Shown here one piece after another: positions 1 through 8,442 of a stretch of 64,000 nt of DNA. The stretch is from an uncultured Emticicia sp. (lineage in GTDB: Bacteria; Bacteroidota; Bacteroidia; Cytophagales; Spirosomataceae), in assembly GCF_937903345.1 (NCBI RefSeq), contig NZ_CALCZQ010000031.1, positions 248,001 through 312,000 of the forward strand, given 5' to 3'. Both the position numbers and the translations under genes were made by a program. Below the pieces are notes generated by a model, which was not told where the DNA came from, did not search any database, and saw only the letters and a program-made list of their open reading frames with translations. Position 1 is the first letter of the stretch, and each line of letters opens with the position of its first letter.

Positions 1-483
1 TTTTGAATCTTTAATAGAAGCCGTTACATCGAAACGCATATTTTCTACTCGTTCAGCACTAATAAATTTATATGAAAAATCATAGAGAGGAGTAGGGGCT
101 TTCAATGTTTCGATCGTCGATTCTATTTCAATGCCATCGCTAGTTTTTATTTTTAATTGGTATTTTTTTCCAATAATTCCCTTGAATAATGGCGAAGTTT
201 GGTAAAATCCACTTCGAGTTTCTGTCAGCTGAGTTGCAACTCCTGTATCGTCAATAATTTTCACAACTGCACCTTTGATTTCATCGCCTTGGAAAGCTGT
301 AATGTCATATGGAGAGTAAGAACTCGTACGATTGATACGAACGTTATACGGGCCGTTGAGGTTTGTCATTTCGCCAAAAACGACATAAGCAGTACTCAAA
401 TTTTGTGTTTTGAAGTCGGTTATTTCTGTTTCGCAGGATAAAAATAACGAACTGAGTATTAGGAAAATTATTATTTTTTTCAT
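1..483 (-). CDS. DUF4249 family lipoprotein (partial, C-terminus off the window)
   Basis: The N-terminal 161 residues are visible and the gene continues past the left edge. It opens with a lipoprotein signal (MKKIIIFLILSSLFLSC, lipid-anchor Cys17), followed by a beta-rich domain with motifs such as YVVFGEMTNLNGPYNVRI and a segment on conversion of a ligand-like loop (GFYQTSPLFKGIIG). This matches the DUF4249 proteins that are encoded next to TonB-dependent receptors in Bacteroidota and are presumed to be outer-membrane partners of the receptor. The start codon overlaps the stop of the upstream receptor by one base (TGATG), so the two are almost certainly translationally coupled. The molecular function of DUF4249 is not known; the family assignment is by recall of the pattern. 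Confidence 0.8.
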   Translation of the reverse strand, partial: MKKIIIFLILSSLFLSCETEITDFKTQNLSTAYVVFGEMTNLNGPYNVRINRTSSYSPYDITAFQGDEIKGAVVKIIDDTGVATQLTETRSGFYQTSPLFKGIIGKKYQLKIKTSDGIEIESTIETLKAPTPLYDFSYKFISAERVENMRFDVTASIKDSK

Positions 484-3005
484 CAAAATTTAAAGTTATA
501 AGTTAGTGATGGAATAGCTGCACCCAAGACCGAAAGTTTGTAGGTTCGAGCAAGGTTTCGAAGTCCAGTTGATGATTTAAAATAGATTGAATAGACATTC
601 TGACGGTTCAGGATATTATAAATCGAAAAATTCCAACTGCTATTCGACTTACTATTTTCTTTAGGGTCAAGTGTAAGCCCTAAATCGAGCCTAAAATAGT
701 CGGGAATTCGCTCGGCATTTCGAAGTGTAAAACTTGGTGAAGCATACCCATCTAAGATTTCTTGAATGGTTGCATTGTCCAATAATACGAATATCTGACC
801 ATTATAAGTATAAGTTTTTCTGTCTAATCCCGCACGAGGATTCAATCCATTATTTACCATATAATCATAAACATCACTGAACGCATAGATTTTATAACGA
901 CCATTCGGGTAAGTAATCGGGCGACCAGTATTGTACGTAAAATTGGCGTTGAAAGTAATGCGTTTTGTCCAACGATTATTTAGGACAAATTTTATGTTAT
1001 GTGGAGAATCGAAATTTGCAGGAAATTTAAGCCCAAAATTTGCTCCAATCTGATTTTCGTTGGCTTCAATTTGTCGGAAAGTACGAGAGTAAGTATATGA
1101 TAGCCAGCCAGTTAGTTTTTTTCCACGAGATTTTTTTATAAAAAACTCCGCACCGTAGGTGTAGCCTTTTCCAACTAAAAGTTGCGTTTCGACGGTCTGA
1201 TTGAGGTAAAGTGCTGCACCATCAACGTAGTCAATTACATTTTTAAGGTTTTTATAATAGACTTCAACCGATGTTTCAAAAGTATTATTTTGTGCGTTAT
1301 TAAAATTTTTAAAAACTCCAATCGAAAACTGGTCGGCAATTTGTTGCGGTAATTGAGCATTGCTATTTTTCCAAATATCGGCAGGCGAAATCGCCATTGT
1401 ATTAGAGAGTAAGTGCATAAACTGCTGCATACGATTGAACCCAATTTTAATAGAAAGGCTCGAATCGACCTTAAATGCTAATGAAAAACGTGGCTCAAAC
1501 CCCCCATAAGATTGAATAACTGAACCTTTTTTATAAGACAAAGTATCGGTAATTGTTTCAATTTCTCGTGGCTTACCGAGCTGATAACTATAAATATCAT
1601 CTGGGCCAACGAGCTGATAAAAAACATATCTCAGCCCATAATCAAGGCTTAAGTTTTTACTCAAATTTAAGCTATGACCGGCATAAACAGACATTTCTCG
1701 TGAGTGCTGCACGGGCATCGCGAATGGGTCAATGATTGATTGAGCCGAATTCGGCAATAAGCTTCCCGCATCGTTTCGATAAATACTAAAATCTCCGCCA
1801 AAGTCGATACGGCTTTTGTTTGAAAGCTCATAGCTCAAATCTTCACGTATAGATTGCTGCGTGATTGACGGCTGCCAATTATATTCATATTGCGGTTTAA
1901 AACCTTTATTTCCGTATTTGTATTTGCTCATGAAAGCCGTAAAATTATGCGATAATTTTGAGAAGAGAAGAGCGTTATGTTTCAGGCTAATATTATGAGT
2001 GTTCCAATAATATGAAGTGTCTTGAGCAAATTTAAAAGCATCATCGCTCGTATAAGCTGCCAAAGAAATACGTTGGTTGTTTCCGAAGCGATGCGTGATT
2101 TTGGCGTTTATATCGTAGAAATTAGCATTGCTATTTTTGAGTGAAGGATTATTGAAATAGCGTAAATAAAAATCTGATAATGAAGCTCTTGCTCCAACGA
2201 TTACCGAAGTTTTACCTTTGAAAATAGGGCCTTCAAGTAATAAACGGCTTGAAATTGGGCCAATTCCACCTTGAGCACTCCATTTATCGAAATTTCCTTC
2301 TTTTAAACGCACATCTAGCACCGAAGATGCTCTACCACCATACATTGATGGAATTCCGCCTTTGAAGAGGCTCACATCTTGTACCATATCGGCATTGAAA
2401 CCTGTGAAAAATCCGAATAAATGAGATGTATTAAATAACGGAATACCATCTAAAAGCACTAAATTTTGGTCAACATTTCCACCTCGAACATTGAAGCCCG
2501 AAGCACCTTCGCCAACCGTAGTTACGCCTGGCAAAAGCATAATACTTCTAATAACATCGGCTTCACCCATAAGTGTAGGAAGCTTTTTCATGGTTTTACC
2601 TGAAATTTTTTCTACCCCCATCATTGTTCGATTGACGTTGGCATCGGCTTTTTCGGCAGTAATTACTACTTCATCAAGTATTTTAGCTGTTTTATCGAGT
2701 AAAAATTCAAATTCTGTGTTTTTGTTGAGTGTAAATCGTTCGATTTTGATTTTATACCCCAACATTCTGATAACAATTTGATAAGAAGTAGCTGGTATAA
2801 AGATTGAAAACTTGCCTGTAGAGTCGGTTTGTGTACCAAAGGTGAGTCCTGAAAACAAAATATTTGCATTTTCGAGTGGAGCATTGGTTTCGGCATCTTT
2901 TACTGTACCCGAAAGTAGGAAGCTCTTTTTCTGAGCGTAAGTTTCGTTGTAAAGCAAGGTGGTGGATAGACATATAAATGTCCAAATTAGTAAATGCTTT
3001 TTCAT
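483..3005 (-). CDS. TonB-dependent receptor with N-terminal carboxypeptidase-regulatory-like domain
   Basis: This 840-residue outer-membrane protein imports an unknown ligand using TonB energy. A signal peptide covers about residues 1-24 (cleavage near ETYAQ). A CarboxypepD_reg-like beta-sandwich follows (about 30-115, with the characteristic GTVKDAETNAPLENANI). The plug domain spans about 125-235 and contains GASGFNVRGGNVDQNLVLLD. The rest is a 22-strand-type barrel ending in an aromatic residue (SLTYNFKF), as expected for BAM-dependent insertion. It is not a SusC (length 840 versus about 1000, no SusD partner) but belongs to the receptor class that pairs with DUF4249, which overlaps its stop codon. 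Its ATG lies 25 bases below a TATCTTTG -7 box, so it probably has its own promoter. Ligand unknown. Confidence 0.92.
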   Translation of the reverse strand: MKKHLLIWTFICLSTTLLYNETYAQKKSFLLSGTVKDAETNAPLENANILFSGLTFGTQTDSTGKFSIFIPATSYQIVIRMLGYKIKIERFTLNKNTEFEFLLDKTAKILDEVVITAEKADANVNRTMMGVEKISGKTMKKLPTLMGEADVIRSIMLLPGVTTVGEGASGFNVRGGNVDQNLVLLDGIPLFNTSHLFGFFTGFNADMVQDVSLFKGGIPSMYGGRASSVLDVRLKEGNFDKWSAQGGIGPISSRLLLEGPIFKGKTSVIVGARASLSDFYLRYFNNPSLKNSNANFYDINAKITHRFGNNQRISLAAYTSDDAFKFAQDTSYYWNTHNISLKHNALLFSKLSHNFTAFMSKYKYGNKGFKPQYEYNWQPSITQQSIREDLSYELSNKSRIDFGGDFSIYRNDAGSLLPNSAQSIIDPFAMPVQHSREMSVYAGHSLNLSKNLSLDYGLRYVFYQLVGPDDIYSYQLGKPREIETITDTLSYKKGSVIQSYGGFEPRFSLAFKVDSSLSIKIGFNRMQQFMHLLSNTMAISPADIWKNSNAQLPQQIADQFSIGVFKNFNNAQNNTFETSVEVYYKNLKNVIDYVDGAALYLNQTVETQLLVGKGYTYGAEFFIKKSRGKKLTGWLSYTYSRTFRQIEANENQIGANFGLKFPANFDSPHNIKFVLNNRWTKRITFNANFTYNTGRPITYPNGRYKIYAFSDVYDYMVNNGLNPRAGLDRKTYTYNGQIFVLLDNATIQEILDGYASPSFTLRNAERIPDYFRLDLGLTLDPKENSKSNSSWNFSIYNILNRQNVYSIYFKSSTGLRNLARTYKLSVLGAAIPSLTYNFKF

Positions 3006-3030
3006 CTATAGGTTTACGTATATTCTATAC

Positions 3031-3038
3031 CAAAGATA
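3031..3038 (-). promoter_or_regulatory. -7 promoter box for the TonB receptor/DUF4249 pair
   Basis: Read on the minus strand this is TATCTTTG, a full match to the Bacteroidota -7 consensus TAnnTTTG, placed 25 bases before the receptor ATG. No clear -33 TTG is seen at the usual distance, so only half of the promoter is supported. Confidence 0.45.
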
Positions 3039-3187
3039 AGGCATTTTTGCCACTGATTAGAATAAAAATAGAAGAATGGCAAAGAATAAACAGCAATAGG
3101 ATTCAGAAAAGTGATGATTTGGGCCTGTACTTAACATTCTTAAATATCAATTAGGTTTCTTTAACAGCATGGTATTCAATTAACTAG

Positions 3188-3195
3188 TAGTTTTG
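3188..3195 (+). promoter_or_regulatory. -7 promoter box upstream of a small exported ORF
   Basis: TAGTTTTG matches TAnnTTTG and sits 25 bases before the ATG at 3221, the same spacing seen for other promoters in this window. No TTG -33 element is evident. Confidence 0.35.
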
Positions 3196-3220
3196 AGCTA
3201 AACAATAAAAATATACAACT

Positions 3221-3424
3221 ATGAAAAAAATTGGTTTGATTCTCGCAGCAATTGTAATCACAATTTCGGGATATTTTACAAACTTAAAAATTAATTGTAA
3301 TTCAGCATAAAGTATCGAAAAAGATAAATTTATTGCCTATGTGGGGGCTGGCCGAAAATCTTATGTTGAAGAGAATATGATGAGTCCACTGAGTCTAAGA
3401 GAAATTTATAGATCAGCGAGATAA
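3221..3424 (+). pseudogene. Small secreted/membrane peptide ORF with one in-frame stop
   Basis: An ATG at 3221 opens a 29-codon peptide with an obvious signal/transmembrane stretch (MKKIGLILAAIVITISGYF) that stops at TAA 3308-3310. The same frame then stays open for 37 more codons (SIEKDKFIAYVGAGRKS...SLREIYRSAR) until TAA at 3422-3424, directly abutting the stop of the convergent FG-GAP gene. The continuation looks protein-like, so either a 67-residue gene has been broken by a single nonsense mutation or the true product is the 29-residue peptide. A -7 box lies 25 bases upstream. I do not recognise the family. The remaining 3039-3187 shows nothing else. Confidence 0.3.
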
Positions 3425-4960
3425 TCACTTCGTTTTATTTCTTAAAATCACTAAGCCACTGCCTTTTTTCCATGCTTGGTTGAAACCTGCGGGAAACTTG
3501 GCTACTGGGTGGCTTCCAAGAACTATATCAATATCGCCATCGTGGTCGATATCGGCCGCATCTATTACACTCCAACGACCTAAATGGTTGATATTGAGCG
3601 TTTTTTGTTTGAAATCGTTACCTGTATTTTCAAAGTAAATGAAACCCTCAAGCGGACGGTGGTCATTATCTGGAAAAAGAGCGATGGAAACCAAATCTAT
3701 ATCTCCATCATTATCAAAATCTCTTGGCATTACCTTGGTCGCTCCATTTTGTTGAAAAAAATGACTTTGTTCGAATTTTGGTGAACCAACAGAGCCAGTA
3801 TTTGTATAAACGTAAACTCCGTGATAAGGCTTTAGAATTGTTGAGAAGTCAGCGTTATCGCCTGCTGTGCAAACAATATCAAATTTTCCATCTTTATTGA
3901 TGTCGGCAATATCAAACGAACTCGTTCCATAAATCGAAGGAAAACGCAAAAGTTGTTTGGCGTCAAACTTGAGATTACCTTTATTAAGGTATAAAACAAT
4001 CTGTTCATCTCCTTGAGCAAAAAGTGCTAAAATATCGTTTCGTTTGTCGCCATCAAAATCCATAACGATTGTTTTTGTTGCTCCTGACTGCGTGCTTAAA
4101 ATTTGATTTTGGTATTGATTTTTAGCATCTTTTTTCCATATGGATAAGCCTCCATTTTTGAAGCCAAACTCATTGCTGATTAGTTCATCTTCGGGGCTAT
4201 CATCAAGGTTTTTTGTAATAACTTCAATCGGACGATTGAGACTTGGCAAAAGTTTTTTTGTATTTACAAAAGTATTATTCTTGATTTCTACATGTTCGGC
4301 CGAACCATTTACATCCGGATTTGCCTGTGTCGTGGTGCCGATGTAAGTCAATAAATATTGGTTGTTTTTGGCGTTTGACAAATCTACGTTGGTAAGAGCG
4401 TTTTGATTTTTAATTGTTTGAATTGGCTTGCCGTTTTGGTCAAGTATCCAAATCACGCGATTTGATTGGTCTCCCGCAATAATTTTTTGGTTAATTGTAT
4501 CAAACGTAACTGCCGTGAAGTTTGGAATTGTTGCTCCTTGAATGGCGACATTTGTTTTCTGTATTTCAAACCTTCCCGTAAGCACTTCCAAGTTTTCATA
4601 TGTAGGCATTTCGAGCGTTTTTGGAGCATTAGCCAAGTAATAACGCTTTATTTTGAGCCAATCTTCATCACTAATCATCTGCGAAGCTGGGCGAAGAATG
4701 GCATAATCAGACAGGGGCTTTTCTAAACCATTGATTTCCGTAGCTACACCCATCATGATGCCCATGTATGGCAAGGTGCTGTATTGCCATACGTTCTTTG
4801 GTAGCATTTCGGGACTAGGTAATAAATGGCAACTTGCACAATAAGTTTGGGCAAGTTTTTCGCCTTCGGCTTCTTTAGATTTGCAACTAACAGAAATAGC
4901 TGAGAGGCCAATCGCAAAAAAAGCACTAATAATAAGTATATTTGAATATCTTAATTTCAT
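3425..4960 (-). CDS. FG-GAP/VCBS-repeat lipoprotein with a c-type haem motif
   Basis: A 511-residue surface or periplasmic lipoprotein. The ATG at 4960 gives a clean signal with lipid Cys26 (SAISVSC); the frame continues one codon upstream to a TTG, which I reject. Residues 41-45 are CASCH, a CXXCH covalent haem c site, in a short cytochrome-like segment (about 30-110). From about residue 130 the chain is a beta-propeller of FG-GAP repeats with EF-hand-like calcium loops (DFDGDKRND, DINKDGKFD, DFDNDGDID, DIDHDGDID). It is third of three FG-GAP lipoproteins downstream of SusC/SusD on the same strand. Function is unknown; a redox or binding role at the cell surface is inference. The stop lies one base from the stop of the convergent small ORF. 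Confidence 0.85.
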   Translation of the reverse strand: MKLRYSNILIISAFFAIGLSAISVSCKSKEAEGEKLAQTYCASCHLLPSPEMLPKNVWQYSTLPYMGIMMGVATEINGLEKPLSDYAILRPASQMISDEDWLKIKRYYLANAPKTLEMPTYENLEVLTGRFEIQKTNVAIQGATIPNFTAVTFDTINQKIIAGDQSNRVIWILDQNGKPIQTIKNQNALTNVDLSNAKNNQYLLTYIGTTTQANPDVNGSAEHVEIKNNTFVNTKKLLPSLNRPIEVITKNLDDSPEDELISNEFGFKNGGLSIWKKDAKNQYQNQILSTQSGATKTIVMDFDGDKRNDILALFAQGDEQIVLYLNKGNLKFDAKQLLRFPSIYGTSSFDIADINKDGKFDIVCTAGDNADFSTILKPYHGVYVYTNTGSVGSPKFEQSHFFQQNGATKVMPRDFDNDGDIDLVSIALFPDNDHRPLEGFIYFENTGNDFKQKTLNINHLGRWSVIDAADIDHDGDIDIVLGSHPVAKFPAGFNQAWKKGSGLVILRNKTK

Positions 4961-4976
4961 CAATCGGAATATGAAC

Positions 4977-5004
4977 GTTGGGGTTCAAAATCTTGAACCC
5001 CAAC
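4977..5004 (-). terminator. Perfect 12-bp hairpin between FG-GAP genes
   Basis: Arms 4977-4988 (GTTGGGGTTCAA) and 4993-5004 are perfect reverse complements with a 4-base loop, seven bases after the stop of the upstream gene. There is no T-run on the minus strand after the stem, so it may attenuate, stabilise a 3' end or act as an RNA processing boundary rather than terminate fully. Confidence 0.5.
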
Positions 5005-5011
5005 CAATGAT

Positions 5012-8000
5012 TTATTTCGTTATTTTCTTGAAAATCTGCATTTTATCGTTATTTCGAGTAACGAAATAGAGTTTGATTTTAGGCGTTTTCAGCGTTTTAA
5101 TATCACGAACATCGCCTTCCATCAATAAACCATTATCTGTCGGAACTGATGCCTCAAATCCTCCTTTTCCATTTCCTTTCAAAATCAAACCAAAGAAAGC
5201 ATCATAACGAGCTTGGTACATATTCGCACCGTTGAAATTCCCACCTACAATTATATCTAAGTTTCCGTCGTTGTCTACATCCTCAGTTACGAGCGACATT
5301 ACTTTTGAGACTTGTGCCAAACTCGGAAGTGCGGTCATTTTGAACTTATTATTGCCTTGGTTTTCAAGGTAAACAGACTCAAAGGTATTTACGAGCTTCT
5401 CCTCAGCATCTTTAAGTTCTTTTTTAGTAAACAACTCGTCGATGGTTTTACCAGCAAAAGTTTTGTATTCAACATATTTTTTATTAATGATACTAGGCAT
5501 TTGTTTGCCCATTTCGTCTTTACTATTTACTGGATACCAATTTGAACCACGATTATAGGCTACGATATGGTCTTTGGCTTCATTACCATCAATATCTTTA
5601 ATCAACATTTTTAGCTTACTACTTTCTTCTTTTCTGAATTTGGTGTTTGTGCCGAGATTTCCCACCGCAAAGTCAATGTCGCCATCATTATCAAAATCGG
5701 CGGCTGTTATTCCATTCCAAAAGCCAGTAAATTCGCTCAGTTTGCGGTTCGACACTTGAATATCAATTTCCTTAAATTTGCCTTTGTCGTTGGCAAACAT
5801 TCTGATAGGCATCCAATCGCCTATAATAGTTAAATCTTGGTCGCCATCTTTATCGAAATCTGTCCAAATGGCATCAGTAATCATACCTGCTTCTCGGAGT
5901 TCGGGAGCGTTATTGACGGTTACATCCGAGAATTGTCCTTTACCATTATTTACTAAGAGATAGGAGCGAGGCGACTTTCCGTAACCATAAGCTACCACAC
6001 GTCCTCCTACAAAGAGGTCAATGTCGCCATCTTTATCAAAATCGCAAGGTTTTACGCAAGATTTATTATCGAACATTGGCGGTAAGGAAGCGATTGATTT
6101 CGAGAAGTTTCCTTTACCGTCATTGATATAAAGTCGGTCGAAAAGCTGAACCATTTGGTCATAAAACTCATTTCCACCTGAAACTACATAAAGGTCTTGG
6201 TCTTTGTCTCCGTCAGCATCAAAAAATACGGCATCAACATCTTCTTGCAATGAATCTTCTTGAAAAATTGCTTGTTGCGTAGCTATAAATTTGCCATCGG
6301 TTTTTTGTAAATAAAGCGAACCTGCTTGATATTTTGCCCCACCTAGGTAAAAATCTTCTAAACCGTCACTATTTACATCGCCAACTGCCATTTTGGGTCC
6401 ATCAATCGATACTTTAAATGGAATCAAAAATTCTCGATTGAAATCAAAATAAACGTTTTCTTGATGTACAAATGGAATATTGACTTGGTTTGTTACTTCT
6501 TCAAAAATCGGTTGTACTGGCATAAAGAACTGATGGTCAGCTACTTTTATTTTAGCATTGTTTTGGTCTAAAGTAACAAAAGTATTGATTTTAGGATTTA
6601 AAATGATTTCCATCATTTGATTCTCCCAAATTACCATCATTGTATCAACTTTGGTGAGTTTGCCAATTCCAAAAATCAATGATGGTTCAACCGAACTCAT
6701 GAAGCCACGCGTTGGCATCATTTGTTGGAATTGTTGTCCGTCGGTGGTTTTTAGAATAACTTTTGCCCCAATTCCGAAGGTATTTTTATCATTACCTTTA
6801 AATTTAACTTTGACGAAATTATTGTTCAAAACCTGACGGCTATTGTTGAGGTAAATGGCCGCTGGCTCGTTAAGATTATTAGAAATGAGGTCTAAATCGC
6901 CATCATTGTCTAAATCGGCATAAGCCGCACCGTTTGAAATGCCTTTTTCGTCGAAGCCCCAAGCAGCTGATTTATCTTGAAAACGTAATTCTTTAGTGCC
7001 TTTATAGAGATAATTATGCCATTTTCCGCTTGGCATTTTGTCAATTGCCTCTTGGTCGAGCTTATCGGAAGTTGGTAAGTTGAAGTGAAGCGAATCGCTT
7101 GCGATAAATTTCAAATAATCTAAATCATTTGGGCGGCGTAAAATACCGTTGGTGATAAAAATATCTTTGATTCCATCGCCGTCATAATCGGCTAAAAGCG
7201 TACTCCAACTCCAGTCTGTAGCCATAACGCCGGCCGAGGCGGCAATATCGCTAAATTTTTTGCCGCCCATACTTAGTTGTAAGCAGTTTCGGCTATATTG
7301 ATTGAAATACCCAAATTGGAGTTTATATAAGTAAATATCAAGTGGGTCTTCACCAACCGAAGATTTTTCAACAGCTTCGTCTTCGGGATACATATCAAGC
7401 GTCATTACATCTTGATATCCATCATTATTTATGTCTGCAATATCCGAGCCCATCGAAAAGCGACTCAAGTGTTTGAAATGCTGTTTTACTTCTTCTGAAA
7501 AAGTGCCATTTTTTTGATTGATATAATAATAATCGTCTTCGTGAAAATCATTACTTACATAAATATCTTGCCAGCCATCGTTGTTCAAATCCGCCACCGA
7601 AATGCCCAAACCATAGCCCATAGCGGCTTGATATATACCTGCCTCCTTGCTTACATCAGTAAATTTGCCGTTATCGTTGCGGTACAAATAATCGCCAGCT
7701 TCGTTGTCTTTGAGCATACGAGTATTTACACGGTCATAAGAGCGAGAATTATGCACTGCGTGATTGAGCAAGTACATATCCAAATCACCGTCTTTATCAT
7801 AATCAAAAAAGGCGGCTTGGGTCGAAAAACCAGTAAAATCAAGCCCGTATTCCTCTGATTTTTCGGTGAATTGAGGCGTCGAACCGTTTAAATCTCCATT
7901 ATTGATGTAGAGTTCGTTTGAACCTTCCAGACCTTTATAATTCCCAACGGCACACACATAAATATCTAGGAAACCATCGCCGTTTACATCGGCCATTGTT

Positions 8001-8374
8001 ACACCAGTTTTCCAATCAGAAAAGCCCTCAATTCCTGCTTTGGCGGATATATCTTCAAATTGTGGCGAGCCATCTTTTACTCCTTTGTTTAAGTAAAGTT
8101 TGCTTTTTCCTTGATTTGAAACAAAAAACAAATCGCTTAGGCCGTCATTATTAATATCGCCTGCTGCTACGCCACCGCCATTATAAAAATAGAGATAATC
8201 GAGAATATTGAAGTCTTTAGATTCTTTTATTTGATTGATAAAATCAATTTTTGTTTCGGTTGGAGAAAGTTTTTTGAATAAAACTACATCGTTTTCTTTC
8301 TCACCAGATTTGCACGAACTAAAAACTAAAGAAATGAACGTAATTGTACTTAAAAATTTAACTATTGATTTCAT
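5012..8374 (-). CDS. Large FG-GAP/VCBS lipoprotein with ASPIC/UnbV domain (CRTAC-like)
   Basis: A 1120-residue exported lipoprotein. The ATG at 8374 gives a signal ending in lipid Cys21 (SLVFSSC); an upstream GTG in frame is rejected. Two blocks of FG-GAP propeller repeats with calcium-loop signatures (DINNDGLSDLFF, DYDKDGDLDMYLLNH, DFDKDGDIDLFVGG, DVDNDGNLDIIVGG) flank a central ASPIC/UnbV domain at about residues 515-580 (FGIGAKVILKTTDGQ, MPTRGFMSS). This is the architecture of the CRTAC-type proteins common in Bacteroidota next to SusCD. It is paralogous to the neighbouring 1102-residue protein, with matching order of motifs throughout. Likely a calcium-stabilised surface adhesin or ligand-binding protein; the ligand is not known. 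Confidence 0.9.
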   Translation of the reverse strand: MKSIVKFLSTITFISLVFSSCKSGEKENDVVLFKKLSPTETKIDFINQIKESKDFNILDYLYFYNGGGVAAGDINNDGLSDLFFVSNQGKSKLYLNKGVKDGSPQFEDISAKAGIEGFSDWKTGVTMADVNGDGFLDIYVCAVGNYKGLEGSNELYINNGDLNGSTPQFTEKSEEYGLDFTGFSTQAAFFDYDKDGDLDMYLLNHAVHNSRSYDRVNTRMLKDNEAGDYLYRNDNGKFTDVSKEAGIYQAAMGYGLGISVADLNNDGWQDIYVSNDFHEDDYYYINQKNGTFSEEVKQHFKHLSRFSMGSDIADINNDGYQDVMTLDMYPEDEAVEKSSVGEDPLDIYLYKLQFGYFNQYSRNCLQLSMGGKKFSDIAASAGVMATDWSWSTLLADYDGDGIKDIFITNGILRRPNDLDYLKFIASDSLHFNLPTSDKLDQEAIDKMPSGKWHNYLYKGTKELRFQDKSAAWGFDEKGISNGAAYADLDNDGDLDLISNNLNEPAAIYLNNSRQVLNNNFVKVKFKGNDKNTFGIGAKVILKTTDGQQFQQMMPTRGFMSSVEPSLIFGIGKLTKVDTMMVIWENQMMEIILNPKINTFVTLDQNNAKIKVADHQFFMPVQPIFEEVTNQVNIPFVHQENVYFDFNREFLIPFKVSIDGPKMAVGDVNSDGLEDFYLGGAKYQAGSLYLQKTDGKFIATQQAIFQEDSLQEDVDAVFFDADGDKDQDLYVVSGGNEFYDQMVQLFDRLYINDGKGNFSKSIASLPPMFDNKSCVKPCDFDKDGDIDLFVGGRVVAYGYGKSPRSYLLVNNGKGQFSDVTVNNAPELREAGMITDAIWTDFDKDGDQDLTIIGDWMPIRMFANDKGKFKEIDIQVSNRKLSEFTGFWNGITAADFDNDGDIDFAVGNLGTNTKFRKEESSKLKMLIKDIDGNEAKDHIVAYNRGSNWYPVNSKDEMGKQMPSIINKKYVEYKTFAGKTIDELFTKKELKDAEEKLVNTFESVYLENQGNNKFKMTALPSLAQVSKVMSLVTEDVDNDGNLDIIVGGNFNGANMYQARYDAFFGLILKGNGKGGFEASVPTDNGLLMEGDVRDIKTLKTPKIKLYFVTRNNDKMQIFKKITK

Positions 8375-8396
8375 TTTAAACACTTGTTTTGAGTAC

Positions 8397-8434
8397 TAAA
8401 ACCTGTATGGTCTGATAAAGATCTTGCAGGTTTC
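8397..8434 (-). terminator. Imperfect hairpin between the two large FG-GAP genes
   Basis: On the minus strand AAACCTGCA ... TACAGGTTTT forms a stem over a partly self-complementary interior, followed by a short T-run. It lies between the stop at 8443 and the next ATG at 8374. Weak terminator or repeated palindrome. Confidence 0.4.
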
Positions 8435-8442
8435 CTTTAGAC

